Source: Clavaria fumosa (Eukaryota > Basidiomycota > Agaricomycetes > Agaricales > Clavariaceae). Taken from it: 64,000 nucleotides of DNA. Location: NCBI GenBank assembly GCA_951802425.1, contig OX637798.1, positions 248,001 through 312,000 of the forward strand. The letters are read 5' to 3'. Under the pieces are notes generated by a model that was not told the origin of the DNA, did not search any database, and saw only the letters and a list, made by a program, of their open reading frames with translations. Position numbers and translations under genes: made by a program. Below, one piece after another: positions 11,038 to 20,218 of the stretch. Within the stretch, counting starts at the first letter, position 1; each line of letters opens with the position of its first letter.

Positions 11038-13026
11038 TTTCTGTCTTATGGTTCATACGTTTGCAGTTCATACATGGTGTTTTTGTGCCTGAATCCTCGG
11101 ACTTTCCTTTGCGTCCTCTAGTCTTTTTGACATGGAGGGCTGCGTCGCCGGATTTCGAGGCAAGATCTGCGATTTCATGTTGTCTTGCTTCCTCTAGAAC
11201 AATGCGCATAAGGTCATTTGGGGAGATTTCCGTAGATGACAAGCTTGCAGCGTGTGTTACGTGCGTGCTCGGAGGGTCGGGGTGAAGTCTGGTCGGAGTT
11301 CGGAGTTCAGGTCCAGGGTGTCCGGGATGTCTGGGTGTGGGCTTCGGGGTTCGGACGGGACTTTGGTGAACATATTGAAACAACGCCCTTACTGAGTCCT
11401 GGGTGTCCCATATTTCGGAGTTGCGGGAGTTCGGGATCTCGGGTCCGGTGCTTGGGTGAGTTATCCGGGTTGGACTTGAGATGAGGGACGGACAGGGGGG
11501 GGTGGAGATGGAGTTCGGAGTTCTGGAGTTCGGAGACGGTTTCTGGAGGTTGGACAGATTGTGCGGGTTGTCGGGGACGGATTGGGAGATGGTCCAGAGT
11601 TGGTTCGGAATTGGTCCAGAGTCGGTCAGGGGTCAGTCAGGAATTAGCACAACTGACGTAGGAGACAGAGGACGAGGGTCAGATTAGACATGATACAAAT
11701 TATAAGGTGGTGGGCAGAAAGGACGGAGGTGCGGAGATAGACAGAGGGACAGGAGACGGGGAGTCGGACAGGATTACGGAGGTGTGGAGATATGGAGGGA
11801 CGGAGGGACGGAAGTGCGGGGGAGTTCGAGGGTATATGAGAGGGGTGTATGTGGGTATACGAGGGCGGTATCTGGACTGCCAACTACTCTAGGAAGTAGT
11901 CGAGTATATATACTACAAGTCTGGGGCGTTTCCAGCAACCCGGAGTTTTGACAGTAGCTACGGAGAATGTCTTGGAGATACGTTGCAGGACTTACTATGG
12001 GACAATGGAATAACAATGGGGATCAGTTTTCTGATCCTGGAGTCAGACGCTGCTACCGTCAGGATGGTAACTATGCAGCCAAGCAACTGTGTGGATTGTC
12101 CGGAGTTCGTTGCTGGTTGAGTAACCATGGACATCGGTTCACGACTGTTGGGAAGTCGGATTCGGGAATCAGAGATTGGGATCAGAATTGGGACAGCCTC
12201 TTGGGGAACTATCCCTGGATGTGGGTTTGGTGCCTGCCCCACATGCGGGGCAGGTACCCTCAGATGCTGAGGCACCAGAGCAGGAGTTCAGAGGTCCGGG
12301 TCTGGAGATCGGAGGTCGGATCGGAGGTTTGGAAGTTGGGGGCCGGAGATAGCAAGTCCAGGATCGGAGATCGTGTTTCCAGTCCGGACTGGAAGGGAGT
12401 GGCACGGACGTGACAGTGTGCGTGATTGAGTGGAGAAGACTGCGATAGCTAGGCAGCAAGGAGGTGAGTATCATGGTCACAAAGTTGTCATCCATGACTG
12501 ATGCGCCTATGCCTTCGAGTTTGTCTCAAATTTTTATCATTGTGTTGAGATGGGCTTTGACATCTCTGTCTTTGGGACAAATCATAGATTGTAACCTATT
12601 ATGTGTGTCAACTTTATGAAGCTGACTTTTTCGTGTAGCGTCAGTCCGGATTGCCTTCCACATCTCGGATGCAGATAAGGATTTGATGGCTGTAGCGAGG
12701 CGTGGGGATACTGTAGTAAGTAATATGTGCTGGGCACTATATTCCTTTTGCTTGTATTCATCAAATCTTCATTCCTTTTCTTCGAGGTCTTCATCAGTAG
12801 CTTTTATCCCTGGAGCTTTCATTGGAATTCTGGCCTCTTCAGGGTAAGCAACTGGTTTCCATGCAGTTCCATCATGATGCCTTATTAATCCTCTCACACC
12901 CATTGCAGTGTGGGCTTTTGACTTGTAGTCGGCCCAGTTTGCTCCATCATTGTGGAGTCGAGGGACACCTATGGTGTTGGAAGAGGCATTGGTAGTCGTG
13001 AGGTTGTTTTGTGTGACAAATCTCAT
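11038..13026 (-). pseudogene. Copia gag, interrupted
   Basis: Starts at ATG 13026 (MRFVTQNNLTTTNAS) and continues through QKEYSAQHILLTTVSPRL, SEMWKAIRTDATRKSQLHKV and DDNFVTMILTSLLPSYRSLL, where a 1.16 kb insertion begins. Beyond it come SSTEISPNDLMRIVLEEARQHE and the nucleic-acid-binding knuckle CMNCKRMNHKTENC (C-x2-C-x4-H-x4-C). Gag forms the virus-like particle in which reverse transcription occurs. TGA stops occur at 12769-12771 and 12526-12528. The change of frame after the knuckle could be a programmed shift or decay. Confidence 0.75.
11256..12414. mobile_element. 1.16 kb insertion in copia gag with short inverted ends
   Basis: The gag frame is continuous up to 12415 and resumes below 11256. 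The intervening DNA is G-rich on the plus strand with many GGAGTTCGG-like words. Its ends are GTTACGTGCGTGC on the left and, inverted, GTCACGTCCGTGC on the right (11 of 13 matching), suggesting a small TIR element. No clean target duplication is visible and no gene is recognised. Confidence 0.55.
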
Positions 13027-13030
13027 AATC

Positions 13031-13251
13031 TATAGAAATCTAGGATAGCTCCGTTAGCTCAGTCAAATAATGGACTGAGTATATTTGCTATAGTACCTAG
13101 GATAGCTCCGTTCTATCCCAAGGCATCAATATGGGTGTAATGTGAAGTAAAAAAGTAAAAGGACTCACAGCTCAGTCAAATAATGGACTGAGCTGTGGCA
13201 CTGCTACGTCGCAGCCAAATAAACATGCACGTTACGTAATCTGACTGGATA
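13031..13251 (-). repeat. Copia 5' LTR
   Basis: 221 bp; pairs with the split 3' LTR. It contains internal near-repeats of CTAGGATAGCTCCGTT and TCAGTCAAATAATGGACTGA. The latter is a partial palindrome that may serve the promoter or termination region. Confidence 0.8.
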
Positions 13252-13861
13252 ATATGAGATGTTGCTTACCTGGGGGGTCGAATTCCTCATTGTCAAACTC
13301 AGGTACCACAGCTAGCTTGGTCCTCCTTAGACAGCCAGGCATTCAGGTGGGAGCAGGCTTGCTGGGTGGTGCAGGTTGAGATGAAGGCGCTGGAGTTGTT
13401 GCAGCAGGAGATGCTGATGAACATGTGATGGCTGGAATGCATGCACAGCCACAAGACATGCAGCCATTGCATATGGAGGAGCCAGGTGCATACATACACT
13501 TCTTCTTCTGCATCTTGCATAGTGATGGGGAAGGCCAGGCCAGGCTCAAAAGCCCAGGCTTAGGCTTGGCTTCATAGGGCTTGGGCTTTGACTGACCTCA
13601 AGCCTGGCCCTGAGGTAGGGCTCAGGCTTGGCTAGGGCCAGGCCAGGCTCAAGCCCAGCTTTTAACACCAGAAGTGGGTATCAATTTTATTCTAGACCTG
13701 TTGGATTGATTAATGTGGAAGTCAATCACACCAGGGATGAGACACTCTGATCAGATGACCTCTGAGTATACCATGTGACCAAGTCAAGGAATGACCTCTG
13801 AGTACATCATGAGTGACCAAGTCAGCATCAGATATCTGTCCCCTCATTGAACTATAATGTA

Positions 13862-13935
13862 GACCATGTAGCTCAGTGGTTAGAGCACCCACCATGTGTT
13901 TGGGAGGTCCTAGATTCAAACTCGAGTGGTCACTC
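13862..13935 (+). other. tRNA-derived sequence with intact A and B boxes
   Basis: TAGCTCAGTGGTTAGAGC is a near-perfect pol III A box with D-arm. GATTCAAACTC 35 bp further fits a B box. The first five acceptor bases GACCA can pair with TGGTC at the 3' side, but the anticodon stem mispairs. A SINE head or tRNA pseudogene inside the hAT element is more likely than a working tRNA. Confidence 0.5.
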
Positions 13936-13959
13936 TTTTATGAAACATCAACAAGACCT

Positions 13960-14270
13960 AGCTACAAGATTTAAAGGTCAGAGTCACTCTCTAAATCTAA
14001 ACTGGCTATGTCACTCTCCTCCTCCTCTTCCTCAGCCAATGTGGCAGTTTCTGGCTCTTGAAAGAGGTCATTATGGTAAAAACACTTCAAACATTGAAGT
14101 GCTTCAACAATGTCACTTTTGAGGCAGTTGTGGTGCTTCGAAATTGTGATCCCAGCTGCTGAGAATGCACATTCACTTGAGACTGAGGTTGCCATGATTG
14201 ACAGGTAGTCAGCAGCCAAAGACCCCCAAACAGGGTAATGCCATGCATTGACCTATCATTGGCATCAGCA
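13960..14270 (-). pseudogene. hAT transposase C-terminal (dimerisation) fragment
   Basis: Minus-strand frame containing YPVWGSLAADYLSIMATSVS followed by SECAFSAAGITISK and LKSDIVEALQCLKC, then an acidic tail. This is the hAT C-terminal dimerisation domain, whose usual core is S..ER.FS.AG. The usual ER reads EC here. The catalytic domain upstream is absent or unrecognisable. Confidence 0.8.
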
Positions 14271-14967
14271 TAGGTCCAAACCATGAGATGAGCAAGCACA
14301 TACCCCCCACCATTGGGCAAATGTCATGTCACCAAGCTCATCATGTGTGTTGAGATACAAGTGAAAACCTGGTAGCCATGGTTTCTGCAGGTCTGTGGGC
14401 ATGAGTGGCAGAGAGTTGCTGTCCATCTCGTCATCAGAGAGCTCTCGAAGCAGTGTCTAGGGTTATCATTTGAAACAGCTGAGTGTTCAGGTACATCCAC
14501 AGCAGAGTAACAGTCTGAGTCTGCAGACAGACCTTGCTGTGGCTAAGCAATTGGCTCACAACGAGCACATGTTTGGCTTTAGGCTTTGCAGTTGATTGCA
14601 CTTGTACATTATGCATTTTGAGGTACATCAGGGCCTTATCTAAATGGTCTTGGCCCTTGGGCTGAATACTAGCTGAAAGCCCAGGTTCAGGCCCAAGGCT
14701 CAGGCTTCTAGCCCAGCCCTGGGCCCTCTCAAGCCCTCCCCAGGGCCAGGCAGGCTCAGGGCTTCAAGCTTCAAGCCCAGCCTTCCCCATCACAAATCTT
14801 GCACCATTCGCATCGTCCAGGAGTGAGTTTGGCTGCTACTTTCACCTTGCTTTGCTTTACCATGGTGCTGGATTCAAGATGGAGGGGGGGGTAGGTGTAC
14901 ATCCATTCAAAAACTTTTATTTACAACATGTGCAGTATGAGACATTGAAAAAATGAACAAACAGGAA

Positions 14968-16095
14968 CTAGATGTAACCACAATGCTTGTACCAGCCAAA
15001 AGCATGCTCTGGGGTTGCTGCAAGAAGAGCCTCAAGGATGACTTTATGGGACTCAGCATCACCCATCTCTGTCATTGCCATTTGAACATAGTGACCAACA
15101 TGACAGTGATTATATTTCATGAAGAAGAAGGTGAGCTCAATAGGGTTGAGGTCAGGAGAATAGGGAGGCAAAAATATGCAATGCATGCCCCTACGATGGA
15201 ACATTAGCAAATTATAATGTAGAATTGAAAAATAGACATACCATTGACAAATTAGCTGCTGGATCTCCGGATGCTTGTGGATCCAGCAATTATCCATAAC
15301 AATGACAGAGTTGGGAGCCAGGAAAGGCTGCGTGGAGTCCAAGAGAGTGTTGATGAAGTTGTAAATGGTCGTAGTGCAGTAGGAGCCTTCGACGATGTCG
15401 CAATGTATAATTCTGGTCAAAGAGAGCACTGGGAGGACAGAAAAACTTTAAGTAAAACATCATAAGCTGCTAAATCTAATATAATATGACAACTTACCGC
15501 TTTCCATGTACAAAATAAGCCTTGCGTTTCGCTTGCGTCCCATGAGAAGCCCATGCATATATGCAGTAAGAAGTGCAACAGTCAATGGAACTCTCATCAT
15601 TAAAAACAAGCTGCTCTGGGTCATATTCACCAATTTTTGAAAGGTAATTGAGCCACTTTTCTTCAGATTGTTCTGCTGCAACACAGGTGAGCTGGTATTG
15701 AGAATTTTAGAAAAATACATTTGGATCAACAGAAATAGGCTGCATACCTTCTTTTTCGTGAGTCCAGCCAGTTTCAGCTTCCTCCAAACTGTTGCTATAG
15801 AAGCAGCAGCTCCACAGTCTCTGGCCAGCAGCTCTTGCAGCTTGTCAAGGTATAAATCAGGGTAATGTTTGACATGATCCAAGAGATACTAGCATTCAGG
15901 TTACCATAGAATGAAAATGATAATTGCAGTAACACACCTGGACATTGACATCTCTCAGCTGTCTTTGTGATTTCTTCCTCTCCTTCTCTTTGCCATCCTC
16001 ACCTGCTCTGATTGTCCAGTGCTTCTCAAAGTAATTGAGGATATTGTGAATGGCAGCAATTGGGATCCCAGTGTATGTTGAGATCTGTTCCCAGG
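14968..16095 (-). CDS. Tc1/mariner-type DDE transposase (DDE_3 superfamily)
   Basis: Minus-strand gene with at least four exons. Upstream exons give a helix-turn-helix region (ISTYTGIPIAAIHNILNYFE; then DHVKHYPDLYLDKLQELLAR and ATVWRKLKLAGLTKKK). The catalytic part has the first Asp in EQLVFNDESS, the second in NSVIVMDNCWIH, and the third acidic residue in FLPPYSPDLNPIE, as in Tc1 transposases that cut and rejoin DNA at TA sites. An intron with GTATGTC...CGTAG lies between ICQW and GMHCIF, and one with GTAAGTTG...TTAAAG lies before FSVLPVLSLTRII. The frame ends at 14968 and looks intact. The first exon is not certain, and no TIRs were identified around it, so it may be a fixed former transposon gene. 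Confidence 0.7.
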
Positions 16096-17395
16096 TAAGG
16101 ATTGCTGACAGTCAAACTACTATCCAGTGGATCTTGGGGGACAATGAGCTACCTGCGACCATCTGCAGGATGTTGTGGTTGATGAACGAGAGCTAAATGC
16201 ATGATAGACATCATGGTTGATGTGTGACATGCAGGTTCAAATTTCCATGTCGCTCTAACTTTACAGGATAGTGCTGGTCTGTGCGATTATTTTCCATTAA
16301 TTTGTATGCTATTAGCTTCAGTTGTTGTTGAGATATTGCAGTGCTGACATCTGACTGCAGAATAATCATGTGTTTTATGATTTATAAGGTTTCCTGAAAA
16401 AGACAGTAATCTGTCCATCATGGATTCATTCATGAGGGTAGTGTGGTGATAAATGCTCTATGGTGGTGCTAGAGACAGAACATGAGTACTCCTCCAGCAT
16501 AAAGGAGTAGGCCTCCTCCTGCAGTGCCACACAACTCATTTATCCAGTCGATTTATCACACCTTGCAGTATGTGGCAGCATCTAGTGGCATGACTAAAAA
16601 GGAATGAGGATTACATAAGATCCCAGCTTGATCACCATCACTCTCCTTAGCATATGTACTTTGCAAGCATATTATAGAGATGTACATTTCTTGATCAGCT
16701 ATGTACTTCTACTTCAAATGCAAATGTGTCCTTGTCCATCTTGTCAATGCAAGTGTGATGAAAGTACTACAAGCAAGCTTGATGACTAGTGGCTGTGCAG
16801 ACATAGTTGATTAGTCAGTAGCTAGAAATTTTCCCTTTGTCATCCTACATTCATCTCATAGACAGTGAGCTGCATCTGCTGATAGATTATGAGACCCAAC
16901 CAGTGCAGAGAAGTGTTTTTTCAGATCCCCAAAGCTGTGCACTGGACAACTGCAGGCATTGCCTCAGTGTCTTGAGGTGTCACCTAAAACTCACACCAAC
17001 TCCATAATGACTGATGTCAGCTGTGATAGCCAATTTGGAATGGCTCTGCGCACCCAGATTTGAGGCCAGTGAGCTAGTGAATGGTGGCCTGTGTGTAAGC
17101 AGCATCATGAGCCAGAGAGTCTAGGACTCTGCTGGTTATTATTGACACTCTGGTGGAGACAGTTGATATTGTCATTCAGTCCAGATCTAGTATACCAGCA
17201 ATTTGTAGTCAAAGCTTCTTACTATTGCCCCAGTTGCCTAAGCCTTCACACTTGACACTGTTTCTCAGAGTTGTAACATTATTATAAACAGTGCAGAAAG
17301 CAGCCATGTTGAGATGGTATCTACAAAGATATATCTGGTATGTTGAAATGCCAGATGAGATGAAAATTGGATAGGTGGAAAGCATTACTAAGAAT
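16096..17395. other. Non-coding stretch with one dispersed duplicate
   Basis: No gene was recognised. It contains the 16407-16515 copy of the FunK1 3' end. The rest is unique AT-rich sequence. Confidence 0.5.
16407..16515. repeat. Dispersed duplicate of FunK1 3' end (copy 2)
   Basis: Matches 2534-2656; shares TTCATTCATGAGGGTAGTGT and the following 60 bp almost exactly. Confidence 0.7.
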
Positions 17396-18404
17396 TCAAG
17401 AATTGATTGCCCCAGCAAGGACACTCTCAAAAGTGCAAGAATCCCCCTTGCCTCCTTTTTCAGACCTCTTCTTTTCTTCTGATTTAGCTGCTTGCTTCAC
17501 AGCCCTGCGCCTACGATTGCGCACTAATTTGCCCATTGCTCTATCAGTGTCCTCTTGAGGTTTGGTGGACTTTAGGGCAGCCTCTGCAATGTCCTTTTTG
17601 CACTGCTCCCAGATGACAGGTGGGAGAGATGTGATGCCATTGAGTTGGTGTCCACATGGTCCATGGAAACGTGCACGCTGGTTGACTGAGGTGCAACCCC
17701 AGTGGAAGTGTTGCCAGCTCACAGAAGTTTTATTCTATGTCAGTATATTAGATAGACTATGGACTAAGTTGGATAAATAGGACACTCACCCTGATGTTGA
17801 CACCTGGTTGACCATATAAGAGGACTACTTGACCAGGCATGATATCTCTTTTCTCTTAAACAAGAGTAAGTCAAGGATCATCTTGAATGAATCAGCATTC
17901 ACCTTCATTGCAGCCATTGGCGTTGCATGTCATGCTGACAGATCCATCAGCAACAGAGATTTGAGTGCTGGACTCAAGCAGTATCTTGAAGTGGCATTGC
18001 TTGAGAGCTCCCTTGTTGCAGGCTTTTGCTTTGGCTGCCTTAGCAGCACTTTTGGCCTTGTTGATTGCCTTGATATGCTTCGTAGCCTTTGCTGGACCCC
18101 TAGGGTTCTTACAGTATATTCAGGTATCAAAAAGTGCATTGCAAGAACAGATGGAAATTAACTTACGATTCTGGCCTTTGCCCTTGTTCTCTTGGCATTT
18201 ACAGCTGCAGGCTAAGGGTGAAGTTTGGTCAGTCAATCTCATACTGTCAGTGGGTGAATAGGACTTACAGGTGATGGGGTCATGCTTGCTGTTAAATGGC
18301 AAGTGGAAAAGATGGAGAGCGCCTTGTGGTGCAGGGTATGCACACATTATGCAACGCATTATATATCTAGGCTGTAAGTATTTTTTTCCCAGGCAATGAG
18401 TCAT
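17396..18404 (-). CDS. Unrecognised gene with Cys-rich and Lys/Ala-rich segments
   Basis: Three coding-looking minus-strand blocks lie in order. 18404-18120 includes ACSCKCQENKGKGQN and ISICSC. 18115-17900 is a basic KAINKAKSAAKAAKAKA stretch, then QCHFKILLESST and NANGCNEGEC. 17722-17396 includes GPCGHQLNGITSLPPVIWEQ and a charged KLVRNRRRRAVKQAAK region that could bind nucleic acid. GT/AG sites near the block edges suggest introns, but a clean joined frame was not obtained. The middle block has two in-frame TGA codons and a TAA, so it may be decaying. No family is recognised. Confidence 0.35.
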
Positions 18405-18512
18405 TTTTTGTCAACTGAGTCATTTTCTGTAAACTGAGTCATTACTTGAGTCATTACTTGAGTCATTACTCGTAAACTGAATCATATTTTGTCAATTGAG
18501 TCATTATGGAGT
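18395..18512. repeat. Short tandem repeat, GAGTCATT units
   Basis: About eight imperfect copies of (A/T)CTGAGTCATT with spacers such as TTTTGTCAA and TTCTGTAAA. Confidence 0.75.
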
Positions 18513-19340
18513 CACTTATGCCATTCGTTATCACCTCTTTTTTCTTGCATTCTCCTCCCCTTAGTCTCGCCGCCGCCTTCCTCGTTGCGCGGTCTCCTTC
18601 CTCGTCACCTCGGTGCTGGCCGCTTCGCTGCTACCCTACCGCAGTGTCCCGCCATCCTGTCTCCCTGCTTCCCCTCGGCCTCGAGCTCGATCCTCCCTGC
18701 GACAAACTGGGTATCATTGGACAACCCACCATCACCGGGAGACAGACCACGAGCTGCAGTTGGCAAAATCAAGCCGATACTAAGGCAAAGGCGAGTGGGA
18801 ATTTCAGCAATGCCAAGGTCAGTTTGTGGCCCTGTGTCCTGCCCCTCTGCGTAGATTGGCCGAGCCTCGCATTGAACAATTGCCTTGTCAGGTTTCGGGT
18901 GGGATCATTGGTCGCAGCGGCGACAATGGTGGGCTTGACTATAAGGGCAGTCGACATAGACGCGTGCGGGTGCGCGTGGCCATTCACTCGACGGGGATTC
19001 ACTCGACGGGGCTTCAAGTGGTCCGGCCTGGCAGAAGGACCAACAACAGCAGCTCCTCATAAGCAGCGTTGTCGTTTTTGAGAAAGAGCATGGGGAACGG
19101 ACGTCTTTGTTGCGCACCGCTAGTGCTAGCGCTGCGCTGAGCCCTGGTCCGCCCTCGCACCATATGGAAAAGACGTGTCGTCCTCGTTGGCGTCGAAGAA
19201 GTCGAGGTCATGAATGGACTTGCTAGGCGAGGAGAGCGGAGGTCGATTACACAATGGCCCCAGTCCCGCCATTGGTCTATGACCAATGCTGGGGGCTTGG
19301 GCCATTGCTGCTGCCGAAGCTACCATTGTCGTCATCTTCA
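18513..19340. other. GC-rich stretch, no supported gene
   Basis: Open frames exist on both strands (the longest is 18506-19081 plus), but composition alone explains them and no motif supports coding. Confidence 0.45.
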
Positions 19341-19344
19341 TCGT

Positions 19345-19665
19345 CGTCGTCATTACTGGCCGTGGCCGTGCAGTCGTCGTCGTCGTTGTTGACGGCCGCT
19401 GCCGCCGCCGCCATCGTCATTACTGGCCGTGGCCGTGCAGTCGTCGTCGTCGTTGTCAACAGCCGCTGCCGCCGCCGCCATTGTCATTACTGGCCGTGGC
19501 CGTGCAGTCGTCGTCGTCGTTGTTGACGGCCGCTGCCGCCGTCGCCATCGTCATTACTGGCCGTGGCCGTGCAGTCGTCGTCGTCGTTGACGGCCGCTGC
19601 CGCCGCCGCCATCATCATTACTGGCCGTGCAGCCGTCGTCGTTGTCGTTGACGGCCACTGCAGCT
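19345..19665. repeat. 67-bp minisatellite
   Basis: About five tandem copies, starting at 19348, 19415, 19482 and so on, of a unit that begins CGTCATTACTGGCCGTGG and ends GCTGCCGCCGCCGCCAT. It contains a GTC/GTT triplet run. All three plus frames are open and give V/R/C-rich peptides, so the ORFs here are not evidence of genes. Confidence 0.9.
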
Positions 19666-19835
19666 GCCACTGTTTCCGCCTGCGTCTACGAGAGGGACTG
19701 CAGGATGGGGCGAGTCTTGCCAATGGGGGTTGTAGATCAAGAGATTGCTGACTCAGAGGGCAAGGGGAAGCTGTTGAGGACACGACACTGAAACAGCACA
19801 AGGTGAGGATGTTAGGGTTATGTGTAGTCGACCAA

Positions 19836-19912
19836 ATAGTCCAGCGGGTTGAACGCTCCACGTGAGCGCATTGAGGCCGGTTCACTCGAGTCGCGAGTTC
19901 GAACCTGTGCCA
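19836..19912 (+). other. tRNA-derived sequence
   Basis: A-box-like TAGTCCAGCGGGTTGAACGC and B-box-like CGAGTTCGAACCTG, 60 bp apart. No cloverleaf closes. Probably a SINE head. Confidence 0.45.
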
Positions 19913-20218
19913 GGTACCAGCTTTCCCATGGGATTTACGTACCCACCTGTTGCGTCTTAGGTCATGACTAGGGGGCTGTCTTGGCAAGTCTAACGAATCT
20001 GGGATGCCTACTGAAAGTGATTTATGATGCAACCTTGGCCATTCTGTTACCATGAGATTGGCCAATGCATTTTTGATACTATATATCATTTTAAGTACTT
20101 CCTGCTGTGTTACTGTAATCAAAGGTGATAGAGAGGCACTCATTGGTGCTGGGCATGGATAAAAATCAACATATCTGTGATACATTATAGCAGACTGAAT
20201 CACCTATTGCACTACTAT

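Larger units (their letters stand above)
6075..13251 (-). mobile_element. Ty1/copia LTR retrotransposon with two nested insertions
   Basis: Minus-oriented element with gag, protease, integrase, reverse transcriptase and RNase H in copia order. The 5' LTR is 13031-13251 (221 bp). The 3' LTR is 7460-7660 plus 6075-6096, split by a 1360-bp insertion. The outer ends are flanked by ATATG (6070-6074 and 13252-13256), a plausible 5-bp target duplication. Just inside the 5' LTR the sequence reads GATTATGAG, which resembles the initiator-tRNA half-molecule primer site used by many copia elements. A purine tract GAGAGGGAA precedes the 3' LTR. The coding part is dead, with at least five in-frame TGA stops. 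Without its two insertions the element is about 4.7 kb. Confidence 0.85.
13520..14795 (-). mobile_element. hAT DNA transposon (truncated) with perfect 8-bp target duplication
   Basis: Terminal inverted repeats TAGTGATGGGGAAGG (left) and TTGTGATGGGGAAGG (right, inverted) match at 14 of 15 bases. Both sides carry ATCTTGCA (13512-13519 and 14796-14803), the 8-bp duplication typical of hAT. Subterminal regions are full of GGCCAGGC/AAGCCC words. Only the C-terminal part of a transposase remains, so it is non-autonomous. Confidence 0.9.
13262..14873 (-). pseudogene. Zn2Cys6-like gene disrupted by a hAT element
   Basis: Starts at ATG 14873 (MVKQSKVKVAAKLTPGRCEW) and reaches the right hAT junction. 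Skipping the hAT element and one copy of its 8-bp duplication, the frame continues uninterrupted at 13511. The joined region has cysteines spaced C-x2-C-x6-C-x8-C-x2-C-x6-C, the GAL4-type binuclear zinc cluster pattern, followed by an Ala/Pro/Ser-rich linker and PEFDNEEFDPP. A GTAAGC donor follows at about 13269, and the copia element starts within the next 20 bp, presumably inside that intron. Such proteins are usually DNA-binding regulators, but nothing beyond the cluster supports a target. Confidence 0.6.

Noticed and set aside
13862..13935. Functional tRNA gene
   Set aside because: A and B boxes are good but the anticodon stem does not pair and acceptor pairing is only partial.
18506..19081. 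191-codon plus-strand ORF
   Set aside because: GC-rich region with several overlapping frames on both strands, no domain or splice support.
19254..19651. ORFs rich in Val/Arg/Cys
   Set aside because: They are translations of the 67-bp minisatellite in all three frames.
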